Under the pieces are notes generated by a model that was given only the letters and a program-made list of their open reading frames with translations, ran no database searches and was not told the DNA's origin. From Yersinia rochesterensis (GTDB taxonomy: Bacteria; Pseudomonadota; Gammaproteobacteria; Enterobacterales; Enterobacteriaceae), in the NCBI RefSeq assembly GCF_003600645.1, contig NZ_CP032482.1, positions 620,001 to 684,000 on the forward strand: DNA of 64,000 nucleotides, given 5' to 3'. A program made the translations under genes and the position numbers. Each line of letters begins with the position of its first letter. Within the stretch, counting starts at the first letter, position 1. This document shows, piece after piece, positions 55,007 through 64,000 of this stretch.

Positions 55007-58000
55007 TGAAACTGCTTGATAACTATATCAATAATAGTACCCGTATCTGGCTAACAATTTTGTTGCTGGGTATTGGGGGTGTTATTGCCTATCTCAATAT
55101 AGGCAGGTTGGAAGACCCGGCTTTTACCATCAAAACGGCGGTAGTTGTTACCCGCTATGATGGCGCGTCGGCGCAGCAGGTTGAGGAAGAAGTCACATTA
55201 CCTCTGGAGAATGCCATTCAGGAACTCTCTTATGTTGATGATGTGACCTCCATTTCCAGCGCGGGTTTGTCGCAAATCACCATCAATATTCGTGCGCAAT
55301 ATGGTGCGAATGAATTACCGCAAATCTGGGATGAATTGCGGCGTAAGATCAATGATAACAGCGTGCGATTACCGCCGGGTGCCAGTGCGCCGATGGTCAA
55401 TGACGACTTCGGCGATGTTTACGGCTTCTTCTTCTCGCTCACCGGGGACGGCTACAGCAATCAGGATTTACGCAACTTCGCTGAGCAACTGCGACGTGAG
55501 CTGGTACTGGTGCCGGGTGTCGGTAAAGTGGGGATCGTCGGTATTTTACCTGAAGAAGTTCAGGTCGAGATTTCTCGCGCCCAGATGACCGCGGCGGGCA
55601 TTACGCCACAGCAGTTATCCGATTTGCTTGCCCGTCAGAATGTGGTGTCCGATGCGGGCCAGCTACAAGTGGGCAGCGAGTCGATTCGTTTGCATCCAAC
55701 CGGTGAATTCCAAAGCGTCCAAGAACTGGGGAATTTATTAGTTAGTCAGCCCGGTAGCCCGAAAAGCGTCTATTTACGTGATATCGCGACTGTAACACAA
55801 GGTTTTGGCCATTCACCGACCAATATTTACCGCGCTAATGGTAAGCCTGCATTGGCACTGGGGATCTCATTCGCTCCGAACGTCAACGTCGTGAATGTGG
55901 GGAATGCCATTAAAGCTCGACTGGCGCAGTTGGAAGGAGAGCGCCCGTCAGGCATGCATATTAATGTGTTTTATGACCAGTCCCATGAAGTCGAAGGGGC
56001 CGTCAACGGCTTTATCCTTAACTTCCTGTTAGCGCTGTTGATTGTTGTTGTCACCTTGTTGATTTTCATGGGGGTGCGCAGTGGTATTGTCATTGCCATC
56101 TCGCTGGCACTGAACGTACTCGGCACCTTGCTCATTATGTGGCTGTTTAATATTGAGCTACAGCGGGTATCCTTAGGGGCGCTGATTATCGCGCTCAGTA
56201 TGCTGGTGGACAACGCCATTGTGGTGGTGGAGGGGATTGTAGTTGGCCGCCAGCGCGGCGAAAGTCTCTCGACGGCGACCGGCAATGTCGTGAAGCGCTC
56301 GATGATGCCGCTGTTAGGCGCGACTGTGATTGCCATTTTAGCTTTTGCCCCTATTGGCTTGTCCAACGATGCAACCGGTGAATATTGTAAATCGCTATTC
56401 CAAGTGTTGCTGATCTCGCTGATGTTGAGCTGGATTACTGCACTGACGCTGACGCCGGTATTTTCCAAGTGGGCATTCCAGAACCAAAAGCCAGCGAAAG
56501 TGGATGCCGATAAACCCGCTAAGCAACCTTATGATGGCTGGTTGTTCCGCTATTATCGTGTGGTATTGAATAAGTTACTGCAATACCGTGCAGTCACTTT
56601 GATCCTACTGGCGGCAATGTTAGTGGCGTCGGTGGTGGGCTTTGGCAATGTTCGTCAGAGCTTCTTCCCACCATCAAATACGCCTATCTTCTTTGTTGAT
56701 ATTTGGCTGCCGAATGGCACGGATATCAGTTATACCGAAGGAGTAGCCAATAAGGTCGAGCAGTATATCAAGCAGCAAAAAGGGGTGGCTGACACCATGG
56801 CGACGATAGGTCAGGGCGCGATGCGCTTTATGCTGACCTATAACGCCCAGCGTCATTATCCTAACTATGCGCAGGTGATGGTTCGGACTGAACAGCTAGA
56901 CCAAATCCCAGGTTTGATTGATGAAATCGAAGCCTATATGCATGACGAATACCCGCAAGTTGATGCACAAATAAAACGCATCATGTTCGGGCCGTCAAAC
57001 AACAGTTCCATTGAAGCCCGCTTTATTGGGCCGGACCCAGAGGTATTACGCAGTTTGGCCGCACAGGCGGAAAAAGCGATCATTGCTGATCCGATGGCGG
57101 ATGGTGCGCGGCATGACTGGCAAGATCGTAGCAAAATGATCCGGCCACAATTCTCGGACTATCTGGGCCGCGAGTTGGGTGTGGATAAACGCGAGGTTGA
57201 TGGCACCTTGCGCATGAGCTTTGGTGGCTTGCCTGTCGGGTTATACCGCGATGGCACCCGCCTGATGCCGATTGTCCTGCGCACGCCGGATTCCGAGCGC
57301 CTCAATGCCGAACGGTTAAATGACGTGATGGTTTGGAGTCAGGCGCGTCTTGCCTTTATCCCGATCGATAACGTCGTCACCAGTTTTGAAACTGAGTGGG
57401 AAGACCCGCTGATTATGCGTTTGGATCGCAAACGGACATTGACGGTGCAAACGGATCCGACCCAGCAGGGCGGCGAAACTTCAGCTGAGTTATTGCAGCG
57501 TATCAGACCGGGTGTTGAAGCTGTTCAACTGCCACGCGGCTATGAACTTGAATGGGGTGGTGACTACGAAAGTACCAAAGAAGCACAACGCGGTATTTTC
57601 ATCAGTTTACCGATAGCATTCCTGATTATGTTTGTGGTGACCGTCTTGATGTTTAGCTCAGTGCGTAACGCGCTGGCTATCTGGCTGACGGTGCCATTAG
57701 CGCTGATTGGTGTGACAGTGGGCTTCTTGCTGACCGGTATTCCTTTTGGCTTTATGGCTTTATTGGGGCTGTTAAGTCTGAGTGGAATGTTGATCCGTAA
57801 CGGTATTGTGCTGGTGGAAGAAATTGGCTTACAGCGGCAGGAAAAACCGCTGCGCGACGCCATTATTGATGCTTCCACCGCGCGTTTGCGTCCTATTATG
57901 CTAACTGCATTTACCACTGTATTGGGGCTGGCTCCGCTGCTTAGCGATGCTTTCTTCCAAAGTATGGCGGTGGTGATTATGTTCGGTCTGGGCTTTGCTA

Positions 58001-58092
58001 CCGTGCTGACATTACTGGTGCTGCCAGTGATTTACAGCTGTATGAATCCAGAACCTAAAACACCTTCGCATGACGAGCCAGTCAGTGAATAA
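55006..58092 (+). CDS. RND-family multidrug efflux pump subunit (AcrB/MexB-like clade)
   Basis: 1028 residues with the usual internal duplication: 12 membrane segments and two large periplasmic loops. The TM4 motif IIALSMLVDNAIVVVEG (about residues 397-413) holds the proton-relay Asp residue, and the C-terminal half shows ISLPIAFLIMFVVTVLMF and LSLSGMLIRNGIVLVEE. It sits immediately after its adaptor (TAATG overlap). This clade is nearer to single-gene-partner RND pumps than to AcrB. Substrates are unknown. A strong terminator follows. Confidence 0.88.
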   Translation: MKLLDNYINNSTRIWLTILLLGIGGVIAYLNIGRLEDPAFTIKTAVVVTRYDGASAQQVEEEVTLPLENAIQELSYVDDVTSISSAGLSQITINIRAQYGANELPQIWDELRRKINDNSVRLPPGASAPMVNDDFGDVYGFFFSLTGDGYSNQDLRNFAEQLRRELVLVPGVGKVGIVGILPEEVQVEISRAQMTAAGITPQQLSDLLARQNVVSDAGQLQVGSESIRLHPTGEFQSVQELGNLLVSQPGSPKSVYLRDIATVTQGFGHSPTNIYRANGKPALALGISFAPNVNVVNVGNAIKARLAQLEGERPSGMHINVFYDQSHEVEGAVNGFILNFLLALLIVVVTLLIFMGVRSGIVIAISLALNVLGTLLIMWLFNIELQRVSLGALIIALSMLVDNAIVVVEGIVVGRQRGESLSTATGNVVKRSMMPLLGATVIAILAFAPIGLSNDATGEYCKSLFQVLLISLMLSWITALTLTPVFSKWAFQNQKPAKVDADKPAKQPYDGWLFRYYRVVLNKLLQYRAVTLILLAAMLVASVVGFGNVRQSFFPPSNTPIFFVDIWLPNGTDISYTEGVANKVEQYIKQQKGVADTMATIGQGAMRFMLTYNAQRHYPNYAQVMVRTEQLDQIPGLIDEIEAYMHDEYPQVDAQIKRIMFGPSNNSSIEARFIGPDPEVLRSLAAQAEKAIIADPMADGARHDWQDRSKMIRPQFSDYLGRELGVDKREVDGTLRMSFGGLPVGLYRDGTRLMPIVLRTPDSERLNAERLNDVMVWSQARLAFIPIDNVVTSFETEWEDPLIMRLDRKRTLTVQTDPTQQGGETSAELLQRIRPGVEAVQLPRGYELEWGGDYESTKEAQRGIFISLPIAFLIMFVVTVLMFSSVRNALAIWLTVPLALIGVTVGFLLTGIPFGFMALLGLLSLSGMLIRNGIVLVEEIGLQRQEKPLRDAIIDASTARLRPIMLTAFTTVLGLAPLLSDAFFQSMAVVIMFGLGFATVLTLLVLPVIYSCMNPEPKTPSHDEPVSE

Positions 58093-58148
58093 CGGGTGCA
58101 GTGAATAACAAATGGATAGTGGCGTGTTACCGCGCCTGAAATAACCTT

Positions 58149-58179
58149 AACAGCCCCATTATTGGGGCTGTTTTTTTTT
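58149..58179 (+). terminator. Terminator of RND operon
   Basis: AACAGCCCC (58149-58157) pairs perfectly with GGGGCTGTT (58164-58172), followed by a run of T residues. Confidence 0.85.
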
Positions 58180-58268
58180 GCGCGACACCCAATGGCCTTG
58201 ATTCCTTTTGATGTCGCCAAAGCATTCTGTGCACTACCTCTCTTCCTCCTCAGATTACGCACAATTTT

Positions 58269-58315
58269 GTTCCATAATGAAACGTCATCCACCTATCTAC
58301 GTTTCATTATGGAAC
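58269..58315. promoter_or_regulatory. Perfect 17-bp inverted repeat upstream of gldA
   Basis: GTTCCATAATGAAACGT (58269-58285) and ACGTTTCATTATGGAAC (58299-58315) are exact inverted copies separated by 13 bp. Each arm is itself a near-palindrome (CGTT-x-CATTATG-x-AACG), so this may be two operators for an IclR- or DeoR-type regulator. It lies 115 bp before the gldA start. A partly similar TTCCAGTTTCATTAA follows near 58360. The regulator is not in the window. Confidence 0.6.
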
Positions 58316-58429
58316 GTTTTCACATTCGATTCTCAGCTTGTTTTTTGCGCTTATAGTGGTTCCAGTTTCATTAAATTGACCCTAAAAAATAGTCATTCTT
58401 ACATTATATCTACGCAACAGGAGCAAGAT

Positions 58430-59524
58430 ATGCTGAAAGTCATTCAATCTCCGTCTAAATATATTCAAGGTGCTAATGCACTACAGTCTATTGGCCAATT
58501 CGCTAAGTTACTGGCTAATAACTATTTTATTATTGCTGATGATTTTGTAATGAAGCTAACGGCAGATGCGGTTGGCACCAGTCTACAAGCGAGTGAGCTA
58601 GAAAATCATTTTAGCCGCTTTAATGGCGAATGTTCCCGCCACGAAATTGAGCGGCTGACGGTTGAGCTGAAAAAACATCACTGCAATGGTGTGATTGGTA
58701 TTGGTGGCGGGAAAACCCTCGATACAGCTAAAGCGATTGCTCACTATCAGCATATTCCGGTGATTGTGGTGCCCACCATTGCTTCTACCGATGCGCCAAC
58801 CAGTGCGTTATCAGTAATTTATACCGAACAGGGCGAATTCGCTGAATATCTGATTTACCCTAAAAATCCTGACATTGTATTGATGGATACCGCGATTATT
58901 GCCAAAGCGCCAGTGCGCTTGCTGGTCGCCGGTATGGGCGACGCGCTCTCGACTTACTTTGAAGCTCAAGCTTGTTTCGATGCCAAAGCTATCAGCATGG
59001 CCGGCGGCGCTTCGACATTAGCCGCAGTGACTCTGGCCCGTTTATGCTACGAAACCCTACTGGCAGAGGGCTACAAAGCCAAGTTGGCGGTGGAAGCCGG
59101 CGTGGTCACCGAAGCTGTAGAACGCATCATCGAAGCCAATACTTATCTGAGCGGCATTGGTTTTGAAAGTAGTGGTTTGGCGGCGGCCCACGCCATTCAT
59201 AACGGTTTCACTGTATTGGAAGAGTGTCATCACCTGTATCACGGTGAGAAAGTGGCTTTCGGCACCTTGGCGCAGCTCGTGCTTCAGAACAGCAGTATGG
59301 AAGAGATCGAAACCGTGCTCTCATTCTGCCAACAATTAGGTCTACCAATCACATTGGCGGAAATGGGTGTTTCACAGGATATCGAGCACAAAATTCGTGC
59401 GGTCGCCGAGGCCAGCTGTGCCGAAGGTGAAACTATTCACAACATGCCGTTTGCCGTCACAGCAGACAGCGTTTATGCCGCTATTATTGTGGCTGACCGT
59501 TTAGGCCAGGCTTTCCTCGATTAA
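58430..59524 (+). CDS. gldA: Glycerol dehydrogenase
   Basis: 364 residues, iron/zinc-type alcohol dehydrogenase superfamily. NAD-binding loop GIGGGKTLDTAKAIAH near residue 91, VPTIASTDAPTSAL near 115 and metal ligands in the GMGDALSTYFEAQAC (Asp near 170) and SGLAAAHAIHNGF (His near 252) segments and LYHGEKVAFG (His near 270). It oxidises glycerol to dihydroxyacetone with NAD. Start at 58430 has AGGAG upstream; longer frames cross the inverted repeat. It heads a cluster with dhaKLM. Confidence 0.95.
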   Translation: MLKVIQSPSKYIQGANALQSIGQFAKLLANNYFIIADDFVMKLTADAVGTSLQASELENHFSRFNGECSRHEIERLTVELKKHHCNGVIGIGGGKTLDTAKAIAHYQHIPVIVVPTIASTDAPTSALSVIYTEQGEFAEYLIYPKNPDIVLMDTAIIAKAPVRLLVAGMGDALSTYFEAQACFDAKAISMAGGASTLAAVTLARLCYETLLAEGYKAKLAVEAGVVTEAVERIIEANTYLSGIGFESSGLAAAHAIHNGFTVLEECHHLYHGEKVAFGTLAQLVLQNSSMEEIETVLSFCQQLGLPITLAEMGVSQDIEHKIRAVAEASCAEGETIHNMPFAVTADSVYAAIIVADRLGQAFLD

Positions 59525-59626
59525 AGCGTGTGGCAAATTGATAGACAAACTAACTGACTGAGTTTGCCGGTGTTCCTCAGCATCGGCAGCCCTATTTTCC
59601 AAGCATTCCCGTTCGCGGAGCATAAA

Positions 59627-60694
59627 ATGAAAAAATTAATTAACAGCGTTGAGAGTGTATTGCAGGAACAAATTAAGGGATTGGTTGAAGCCCATCCGGA
59701 GCTGGCATTGCATCAGGAACCGCTTTTTATCACTCGGGCAGATGCGCCGGTGAAGGGCAAAGTCGCCTTGATGTCGGGGGGGGGCAGTGGCCATGAACCC
59801 ATGCATTGTGGTTTTATCGGCGAAGGTATGCTGGATGGGGCTTGCCCCGGTGAGATTTTCACCTCACCGACGCCAGATCAAATGTATGAGTGTGGCCAAG
59901 CCATTGATGGCGGGCAGGGCGTGCTGATGCTAATTAAAAATTACACCGGCGATATTCTGAACTTTGAAACGGCGGCAGAGCTACTACATGCCGGTGGAAC
60001 GGCGGTTGGCACCGTGGTGATTGATGATGATGTTGCCGTCAAAGACAGCCTGTACACCGCCGGGCGGCGCGGGGTAGCCAATACGGTCATTATTGAAAAA
60101 CTACTGGGTGCCGCTGCGGTTCGTGGTGATTCACTGGATGAATGTGTGGCGCTCGGTCAAAAAATTAATAATCAAGGGCATTCAATCGGTGTCGCGCTTG
60201 GAGCCTGTACGGTGCCAGCAGCGGGTAAACCGTCCTTTATCTTAGCTGAAAACGAGATGGAATTTGGGGTTGGGATCCATGGCGAACCCGGTATCGAACG
60301 GCGGCCATTTATTTCTTTGAATGATACTGTGGATGCGATGTTCCAGACCCTAATTGACCACGGCAGCTACCAGCGCACATTGCGTCATTGGGACAGACAG
60401 GCAGAAGACTGGAGTGAAACGCGCCAGAGCAAACAACCACTGGCGAAAGGCGATCGAGTCATTGCTCTGGTCAATAATTTGGGTGCGACGCCGCTATCAG
60501 AACTTTATGGTGTTTGGCATCGTCTAGCGGCCTGTTGCGCCGACTTTGGTTTGACCATTGAGCGCAAATTGATTGGCTCTTATTGCACCTCACTGGATAT
60601 GCAGGGCATGTCCATCACGCTTTTGAAAGTGGATGATGAGCTGCTGTCATTGTGGGATGCCCCGGTGAATACACCGGCGCTGGTTAAAAAATAA
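59627..60694 (+). CDS. dhaK: Dihydroxyacetone kinase subunit DhaK
   Basis: 355 residues, within one residue of E. coli DhaK. GGGSGHEPMHCGFIG near residue 51 and the substrate-anchoring His in GVGIHGEPGIERR near 218 are intact. DhaK binds dihydroxyacetone covalently through that histidine and receives phosphate from DhaL-bound ADP. The start at 59627 (MKKLINS) has GCGGAG upstream; the frame is open to 59564. It overlaps the possible upstream start of dhaL. Confidence 0.95.
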   Translation: MKKLINSVESVLQEQIKGLVEAHPELALHQEPLFITRADAPVKGKVALMSGGGSGHEPMHCGFIGEGMLDGACPGEIFTSPTPDQMYECGQAIDGGQGVLMLIKNYTGDILNFETAAELLHAGGTAVGTVVIDDDVAVKDSLYTAGRRGVANTVIIEKLLGAAAVRGDSLDECVALGQKINNQGHSIGVALGACTVPAAGKPSFILAENEMEFGVGIHGEPGIERRPFISLNDTVDAMFQTLIDHGSYQRTLRHWDRQAEDWSETRQSKQPLAKGDRVIALVNNLGATPLSELYGVWHRLAACCADFGLTIERKLIGSYCTSLDMQGMSITLLKVDDELLSLWDAPVNTPALVKK

Positions 60695-60711
60695 TGCATC
60701 AGGAGAAAACC

Positions 60712-61344
60712 ATGGGACTTACCAAACAACAAATTGTCAGTTGGTTACAGCTCTGCGCTGAGGTTTTCAGCGAACAGCGGGATTTCCTGACACAGTTGGA
60801 TACCGACATCGGTGATGGCGACCACGGCCTGAATATGAATCGCGGCTTTAATAAAGTGGTCGAAAAACTGCCCTCCTTTGCCGATAAAGACATTGGTTTT
60901 ATCTTGAAGAATACCGGCATGACCCTGCTTTCAAGTGTCGGGGGAGCCAGCGGCCCCTTATTCGGGACTTTCTTTATCCGTGCAGCCCAAAGTACCAATG
61001 CTAAACAAAGCCTTGATCTTCCAGCAGTTTGTCAGATGTTTAAAGACGGGGTCGAAGGGGTGGTGATGCGCGGTAAAGCTGAGCCGGGCGATAAAACCAT
61101 GTGCGATGTTTGGTGGGCAGTGGTCTCGCAACTTGAGCAAGCTAATCAACAGGGTGTGCCGCTGGTGGATGCTTTGCAGCAAACCGTCGCAAGTGCCCAG
61201 CAAGCATTGGCAGGGACTATTACTATGCAGGCCCGCAAAGGCCGCGCCAGTTATCTTGGCGAGCGAAGTATTGGTCATCAAGACCCTGGGGCGACATCAG
61301 CGATGTTGATGATGCAAGCGCTATGGCAGGTTGCCAGTCACTAA
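60712..61344 (+). CDS. dhaL: Dihydroxyacetone kinase ADP-binding subunit DhaL
   Basis: 210 residues, same length as in E. coli. The Mg-ADP-binding motif is DTDIGDGDHGLNMNRG near residue 29, followed by GGASGPLFGTFF near 78 and the C-terminal GERSIGHQDPGATSAM. DhaL carries ADP as a phosphate relay from DhaM to DhaK. ATG 60712 follows AGGAGA; the frame also starts at 60694, where ATG overlaps the dhaK stop. Confidence 0.95.
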   Translation: MGLTKQQIVSWLQLCAEVFSEQRDFLTQLDTDIGDGDHGLNMNRGFNKVVEKLPSFADKDIGFILKNTGMTLLSSVGGASGPLFGTFFIRAAQSTNAKQSLDLPAVCQMFKDGVEGVVMRGKAEPGDKTMCDVWWAVVSQLEQANQQGVPLVDALQQTVASAQQALAGTITMQARKGRASYLGERSIGHQDPGATSAMLMMQALWQVASH

Positions 61345-61378
61345 TGTGGCTCAGCCGATAAGGTTATCAGGAGGAAAG

Positions 61379-62812
61379 ATGGTCAATCTCGTTGTAGTTT
61401 CTCATAGCGCGCTGCTGGCTCAGGGTGTGGCCGAACTGGCACAGCAAATGACACAAGGGGGCTGCCAGTTAGCGGTAGCCGCCGGTGTAGACGATGTGGA
61501 TCATCCTATCGGCACGGACGCCATTAAAGTGATGAAAGCCATTGAATCGGTTTACTCTTCCTCGGGTGTATTAGTGTTGATGGATTTAGGCAGCGCATTA
61601 CTCAGTGCTGAAACGGCGCTGGAGTTATTAGACCCAGAGATGGCAAAAAATGTGCAGCTTTGCGCAGCTCCGCTGGTCGAAGGGACTTTGGCTGCGGTGG
61701 TTGCCGCCTCGTCCGGGGCCTCATTGAGCGAGGTTCGCGCTGAAGCCATGGAAGCTTTGGCCGCTAAAGCCGCGCAACTCGGTGAAAATGTCAGCACACC
61801 TGGTACCAACCAGACTGAAGCTATCAAGGTGACCCCTGATGCACAGAGTGTCAGTTGGGTGGTGCGCAATCCTAATGGATTACATGTCCGGCCAGCGGCT
61901 AAATTGGTTGAAGTATTAGCGCCATTTACAGCGGATTTACTGCTAGAAAAAAATGGTCAATGTGTGAATCCACGTAGCCTGAATCAGCTCGCCATTTTAC
62001 AAGTACGCAAAGGCGATACTATTCGTTTGCTAGCCAGTGGCGAGCAAGCGGGTGAAGCCTTGGATGCTTTTATGCTGCTGGCGCATCAGCACTTTGGCGA
62101 ATTGGTCACCACCACTGACAGCGGATTTACTGGTGTAATGGTTCCGCGTGGGATTATCACCGCGCCAATATTCCAGTGGCTACCTGCTATTCCGGTATTC
62201 TTACCGCAGACAATTAATGCTGGGCAAATTGCTAACGAGCAACTGCGATTACATCAGGCTCTGGCGCATACCATGGCTGATTTACAGCAATTGGCGCAGC
62301 AGGCAGAACACCAAATTAGTGCTCAGGCGGCGGCTATCTTTAATGCGCATGCCATGCTAATTGATGATGAAGAACTCTATCTGGCGATGGATCGGCGGAT
62401 AGAACAGCAGTTAGTGTGTGCAGAGTCGGCATTACAGGATGAGTTAATGAGCATGGCGGCAGACTATTTGGCTCTGGATGATGACTATCTGCGCGTCCGC
62501 GAACTGGATATTCGCGATATTCTGAATCGTACTCTGGGCCATTTGACGGGGCTACCGCCAGTCGCCCTTACCCTAGACCGTGAAATTTTGTTATTAGCTG
62601 AGGAGCTATTCCCGTCACAAATGATTGGGCTGAATCGCCAGCAAGTAAAAGGAATTTGTTTAAGTAAGGGAAATATTTTCTCTCACAGCGCCATTTTGTC
62701 CACCGAATTAGATATTCCGATGTTAGTGGGTGCTACTGGTTGCCTTGAAAGCCGCCATAATGGCCAAAAAGCCCTATTAGATACCGCCACTGGAGAACTC
62801 AAACTCCAGTGA
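61379..62812 (+). CDS. dhaM: PEP-dependent dihydroxyacetone phosphotransferase DhaM (EIIA-HPr-EI)
   Basis: 477 residues with three phosphotransfer domains. The mannose-type EIIA has its His in VVVSHSALLAQG near residue 9; HPr has it in NPNGLHVRPAAKLVE near 169; the truncated EI-like domain has KGNIFSHSAILSTELDIP near 440. This is the full multiphosphoryl form, as in E. coli (472). Phosphate from the general PTS is passed to DhaL. The start at 61379 (MVNLVVV) has GGAGG upstream; the frame is open from 61331. Confidence 0.95.
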   Translation: MVNLVVVSHSALLAQGVAELAQQMTQGGCQLAVAAGVDDVDHPIGTDAIKVMKAIESVYSSSGVLVLMDLGSALLSAETALELLDPEMAKNVQLCAAPLVEGTLAAVVAASSGASLSEVRAEAMEALAAKAAQLGENVSTPGTNQTEAIKVTPDAQSVSWVVRNPNGLHVRPAAKLVEVLAPFTADLLLEKNGQCVNPRSLNQLAILQVRKGDTIRLLASGEQAGEALDAFMLLAHQHFGELVTTTDSGFTGVMVPRGIITAPIFQWLPAIPVFLPQTINAGQIANEQLRLHQALAHTMADLQQLAQQAEHQISAQAAAIFNAHAMLIDDEELYLAMDRRIEQQLVCAESALQDELMSMAADYLALDDDYLRVRELDIRDILNRTLGHLTGLPPVALTLDREILLLAEELFPSQMIGLNRQQVKGICLSKGNIFSHSAILSTELDIPMLVGATGCLESRHNGQKALLDTATGELKLQ

Positions 62813-62849
62813 GCGGTATTGCCCTGAGTCAACTTAACGCTTTGAAATG

Positions 62850-62870
62850 GCAGCCTTAATTTAGGGCTGC
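62850..62870. terminator. Convergent terminator hairpin between dhaM and glycosyltransferase gene
   Basis: GCAGCC (62850-62855) pairs with GGCTGC (62865-62870). It overlaps the stop of the minus-strand gene and can serve both directions; T tracts are short. Confidence 0.5.
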
Positions 62871-64000
62871 TATTTGTGGAATTAAACTACGCAGTGGCGT
62901 CAAAATCTGGGTTTTCCAGTTATATTGCTCTTCTATTAGTGTGGCGCTTGCATGCCGGATGGTCTCTATTTCAAACTCCGTTAATTGGCCGATATGGTGG
63001 ATGACCTCCGCTAAATGAGCAGCATCTCCTGGAATATGTAGGAACCCATTAATACCGTGCTCAACTTGCTCACTCAGCCCCCCTGAGTCGGCGACAACTA
63101 ATATAGCCCCCTGCTTTCTGGCTAACCAGCGTGATTCCATAGGAATTAATCCATTCGGTTCATTTTCGGCAGAAAGAACGCACACGCGGGTATTACGCCA
63201 CTGAATTAGGCAAGCCATCAGTTCGCGATCAAACGAATTTATAATCGAAGTGCGTACATCCAACTGGCTAGCTAATACTGATAATTCCGGTAAAACAGGA
63301 TCACTCACGATTACGGCATGGATATCATTACCCAGGTAATTGGCTGCCTTCAGTAACAAATCATAGCGCTTATAATACACGCCTCTCCCTAACGTAATAG
63401 CCAGTGGGTATTCGAGTGATATTCCATAAGAAGATAGAGTGCTGCAGATTTCTTGTTCACTGCGTATTCGGAACCAGGGGTCATTGATATTTATCCCGGC
63501 GGGAACCGGTATAAATGTGTGTGGATCGGCACCATATTGTGAAACTAAATGATTAGCCAAAAAGTTGCTGATAGCACCGATTTTAATATTAGCATCAACC
63601 TTTGCCCATTGAATGGGTAATGATTCAGCCATAAGCCGTTCGGGATTGGGTAGTGGCATTTCATGATTAAATGCGGTGCCGTGAGAAACATAAATAACCT
63701 TTAAATTTATCTCTTCTGCTGCGGTATGTAAGCTGGCAATTAAAGGCGTAAATGAGAATGGCAGTTCATGACAGAATGCCAGGGTAATATCGTAATTTTC
63801 GCTGATATCAATAATTTTTGCAGCAGCAGCGGCCGAGGATATTTTCCAGTTTTGTATGTCGCCAAGAAAAGCATCACCGTAGGGCCATAAACACCCCGTC
63901 GCATTCCCTAATGTCATGTTTGGTACAGTAGAGAATGTACCGCCCATTTCATGAATTTTCTCTATATAATGGGCGTGACTATCAGCATCAAAAAAAATAT
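62856..64000 (-). CDS. Glycosyltransferase (GT4-like), 5' end outside window
   Basis: The frame is open to the window edge: upstream of the first ATG (63947) it reads FFDADSHAHYIEKIHE with no stop, so the start lies outside. The visible part has a GT-B layout: FCHELPFSFTPLIAS, then YVSHGTAFNHE, AISNFLANHLVSQYGA and a C-terminal donor-binding half with LGRGVYYKRYDLLLKAANYL and ENEPNGLIPMESRWLARKQG, where E-P-N-G-L-I-P-M-E is the GT4-type E-x7-E motif. It probably acts in LPS or another surface glycan, but the acceptor is unknown. Confidence 0.8.
   Translation of the reverse strand, partial: IFFDADSHAHYIEKIHEMGGTFSTVPNMTLGNATGCLWPYGDAFLGDIQNWKISSAAAAAKIIDISENYDITLAFCHELPFSFTPLIASLHTAAEEINLKVIYVSHGTAFNHEMPLPNPERLMAESLPIQWAKVDANIKIGAISNFLANHLVSQYGADPHTFIPVPAGININDPWFRIRSEQEICSTLSSYGISLEYPLAITLGRGVYYKRYDLLLKAANYLGNDIHAVIVSDPVLPELSVLASQLDVRTSIINSFDRELMACLIQWRNTRVCVLSAENEPNGLIPMESRWLARKQGAILVVADSGGLSEQVEHGINGFLHIPGDAAHLAEVIHHIGQLTEFEIETIRHASATLIEEQYNWKTQILTPLRSLIPQIAALN

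Overview
The window looks like chromosome of a Yersinia species (Y. enterocolitica group or a close relative). The evidence is a complete lsr autoinducer-2 cluster arranged lsrK-lsrR / lsrACDBFG, a waaQ/waaL lipopolysaccharide pair, YjjA, a gldA-dhaKLM cluster, enterobacterial intergenic repeats (a short ERIC and other palindromic units) and CP4-type island genes. The genus is inferred from gene content and not from rRNA, which is absent.

Left part, 1-8.9 kb: the right end of a CP4-44/CP4-57-like genomic island. In order it holds a partial ORF, a YeeP/YfjP-like GTPase, a DUF932 protein, a WYL regulator, a GYF-domain membrane protein, two related secreted cysteine proteins, an ArdB/KlcA antirestriction protein, a RadC-like protein, a YeeU/YeeV-type toxin-antitoxin pair, a TIR-domain protein and a DUF2971-like protein. 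It ends at a tRNA-Leu-like 3' end (attachment core) followed by a terminator. Several genes here carry a hairpin plus pyrimidine tract immediately before their ribosome binding site.

9-16.7 kb: a second, decayed island. It has an integrase reduced to its two ends, an intact hsdM, a stub of hsdS, an IS3-family element, and an hsdR lacking its start. The insertion sequence has no target duplication and joins hsdS to hsdR, so an IS-associated deletion destroyed restriction and specificity while sparing the methylase subunit.

16.8-29 kb (minus strand): a contact-dependent inhibition locus, cdiB-cdiA-cdiI. The 3104-residue CdiA has a VENN motif and a C-terminal tip carrying the D-x2-H-x3-E arrangement of colicin E3-type 16S rRNA nucleases. 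A 681-bp copy of an internal cdiA segment lies downstream of cdiI in direct orientation, so the toxin/immunity module is flanked by long direct repeats.

29.4-37.4 kb: a ParB-like exported protein, remnants of a LysR/oxidoreductase pair, a strongly structured RNA-like region, a GNAT enzyme, a PAS-LuxR regulator, two NCS1 (CodB-like) permeases from a tandem duplication with a gene-conversion tract, an HNH endonuclease and YjjA.

37.6-46.6 kb: AI-2 uptake and processing. LsrACDB imports AI-2, LsrK phosphorylates it, LsrR is the repressor relieved by phospho-AI-2, and LsrF/LsrG degrade the signal.

46.9-64 kb: waaQ and waaL (LPS core heptose and O-antigen ligation); a 1.2-kb AT-rich gap; arcD-arcA (arginine import and deimination without arcB/arcC nearby); an RND efflux adaptor and pump; gldA-dhaK-dhaL-dhaM (glycerol to dihydroxyacetone to DHAP using PEP-derived phosphate), preceded by a perfect 17-bp inverted repeat; and a glycosyltransferase that runs off the right edge.
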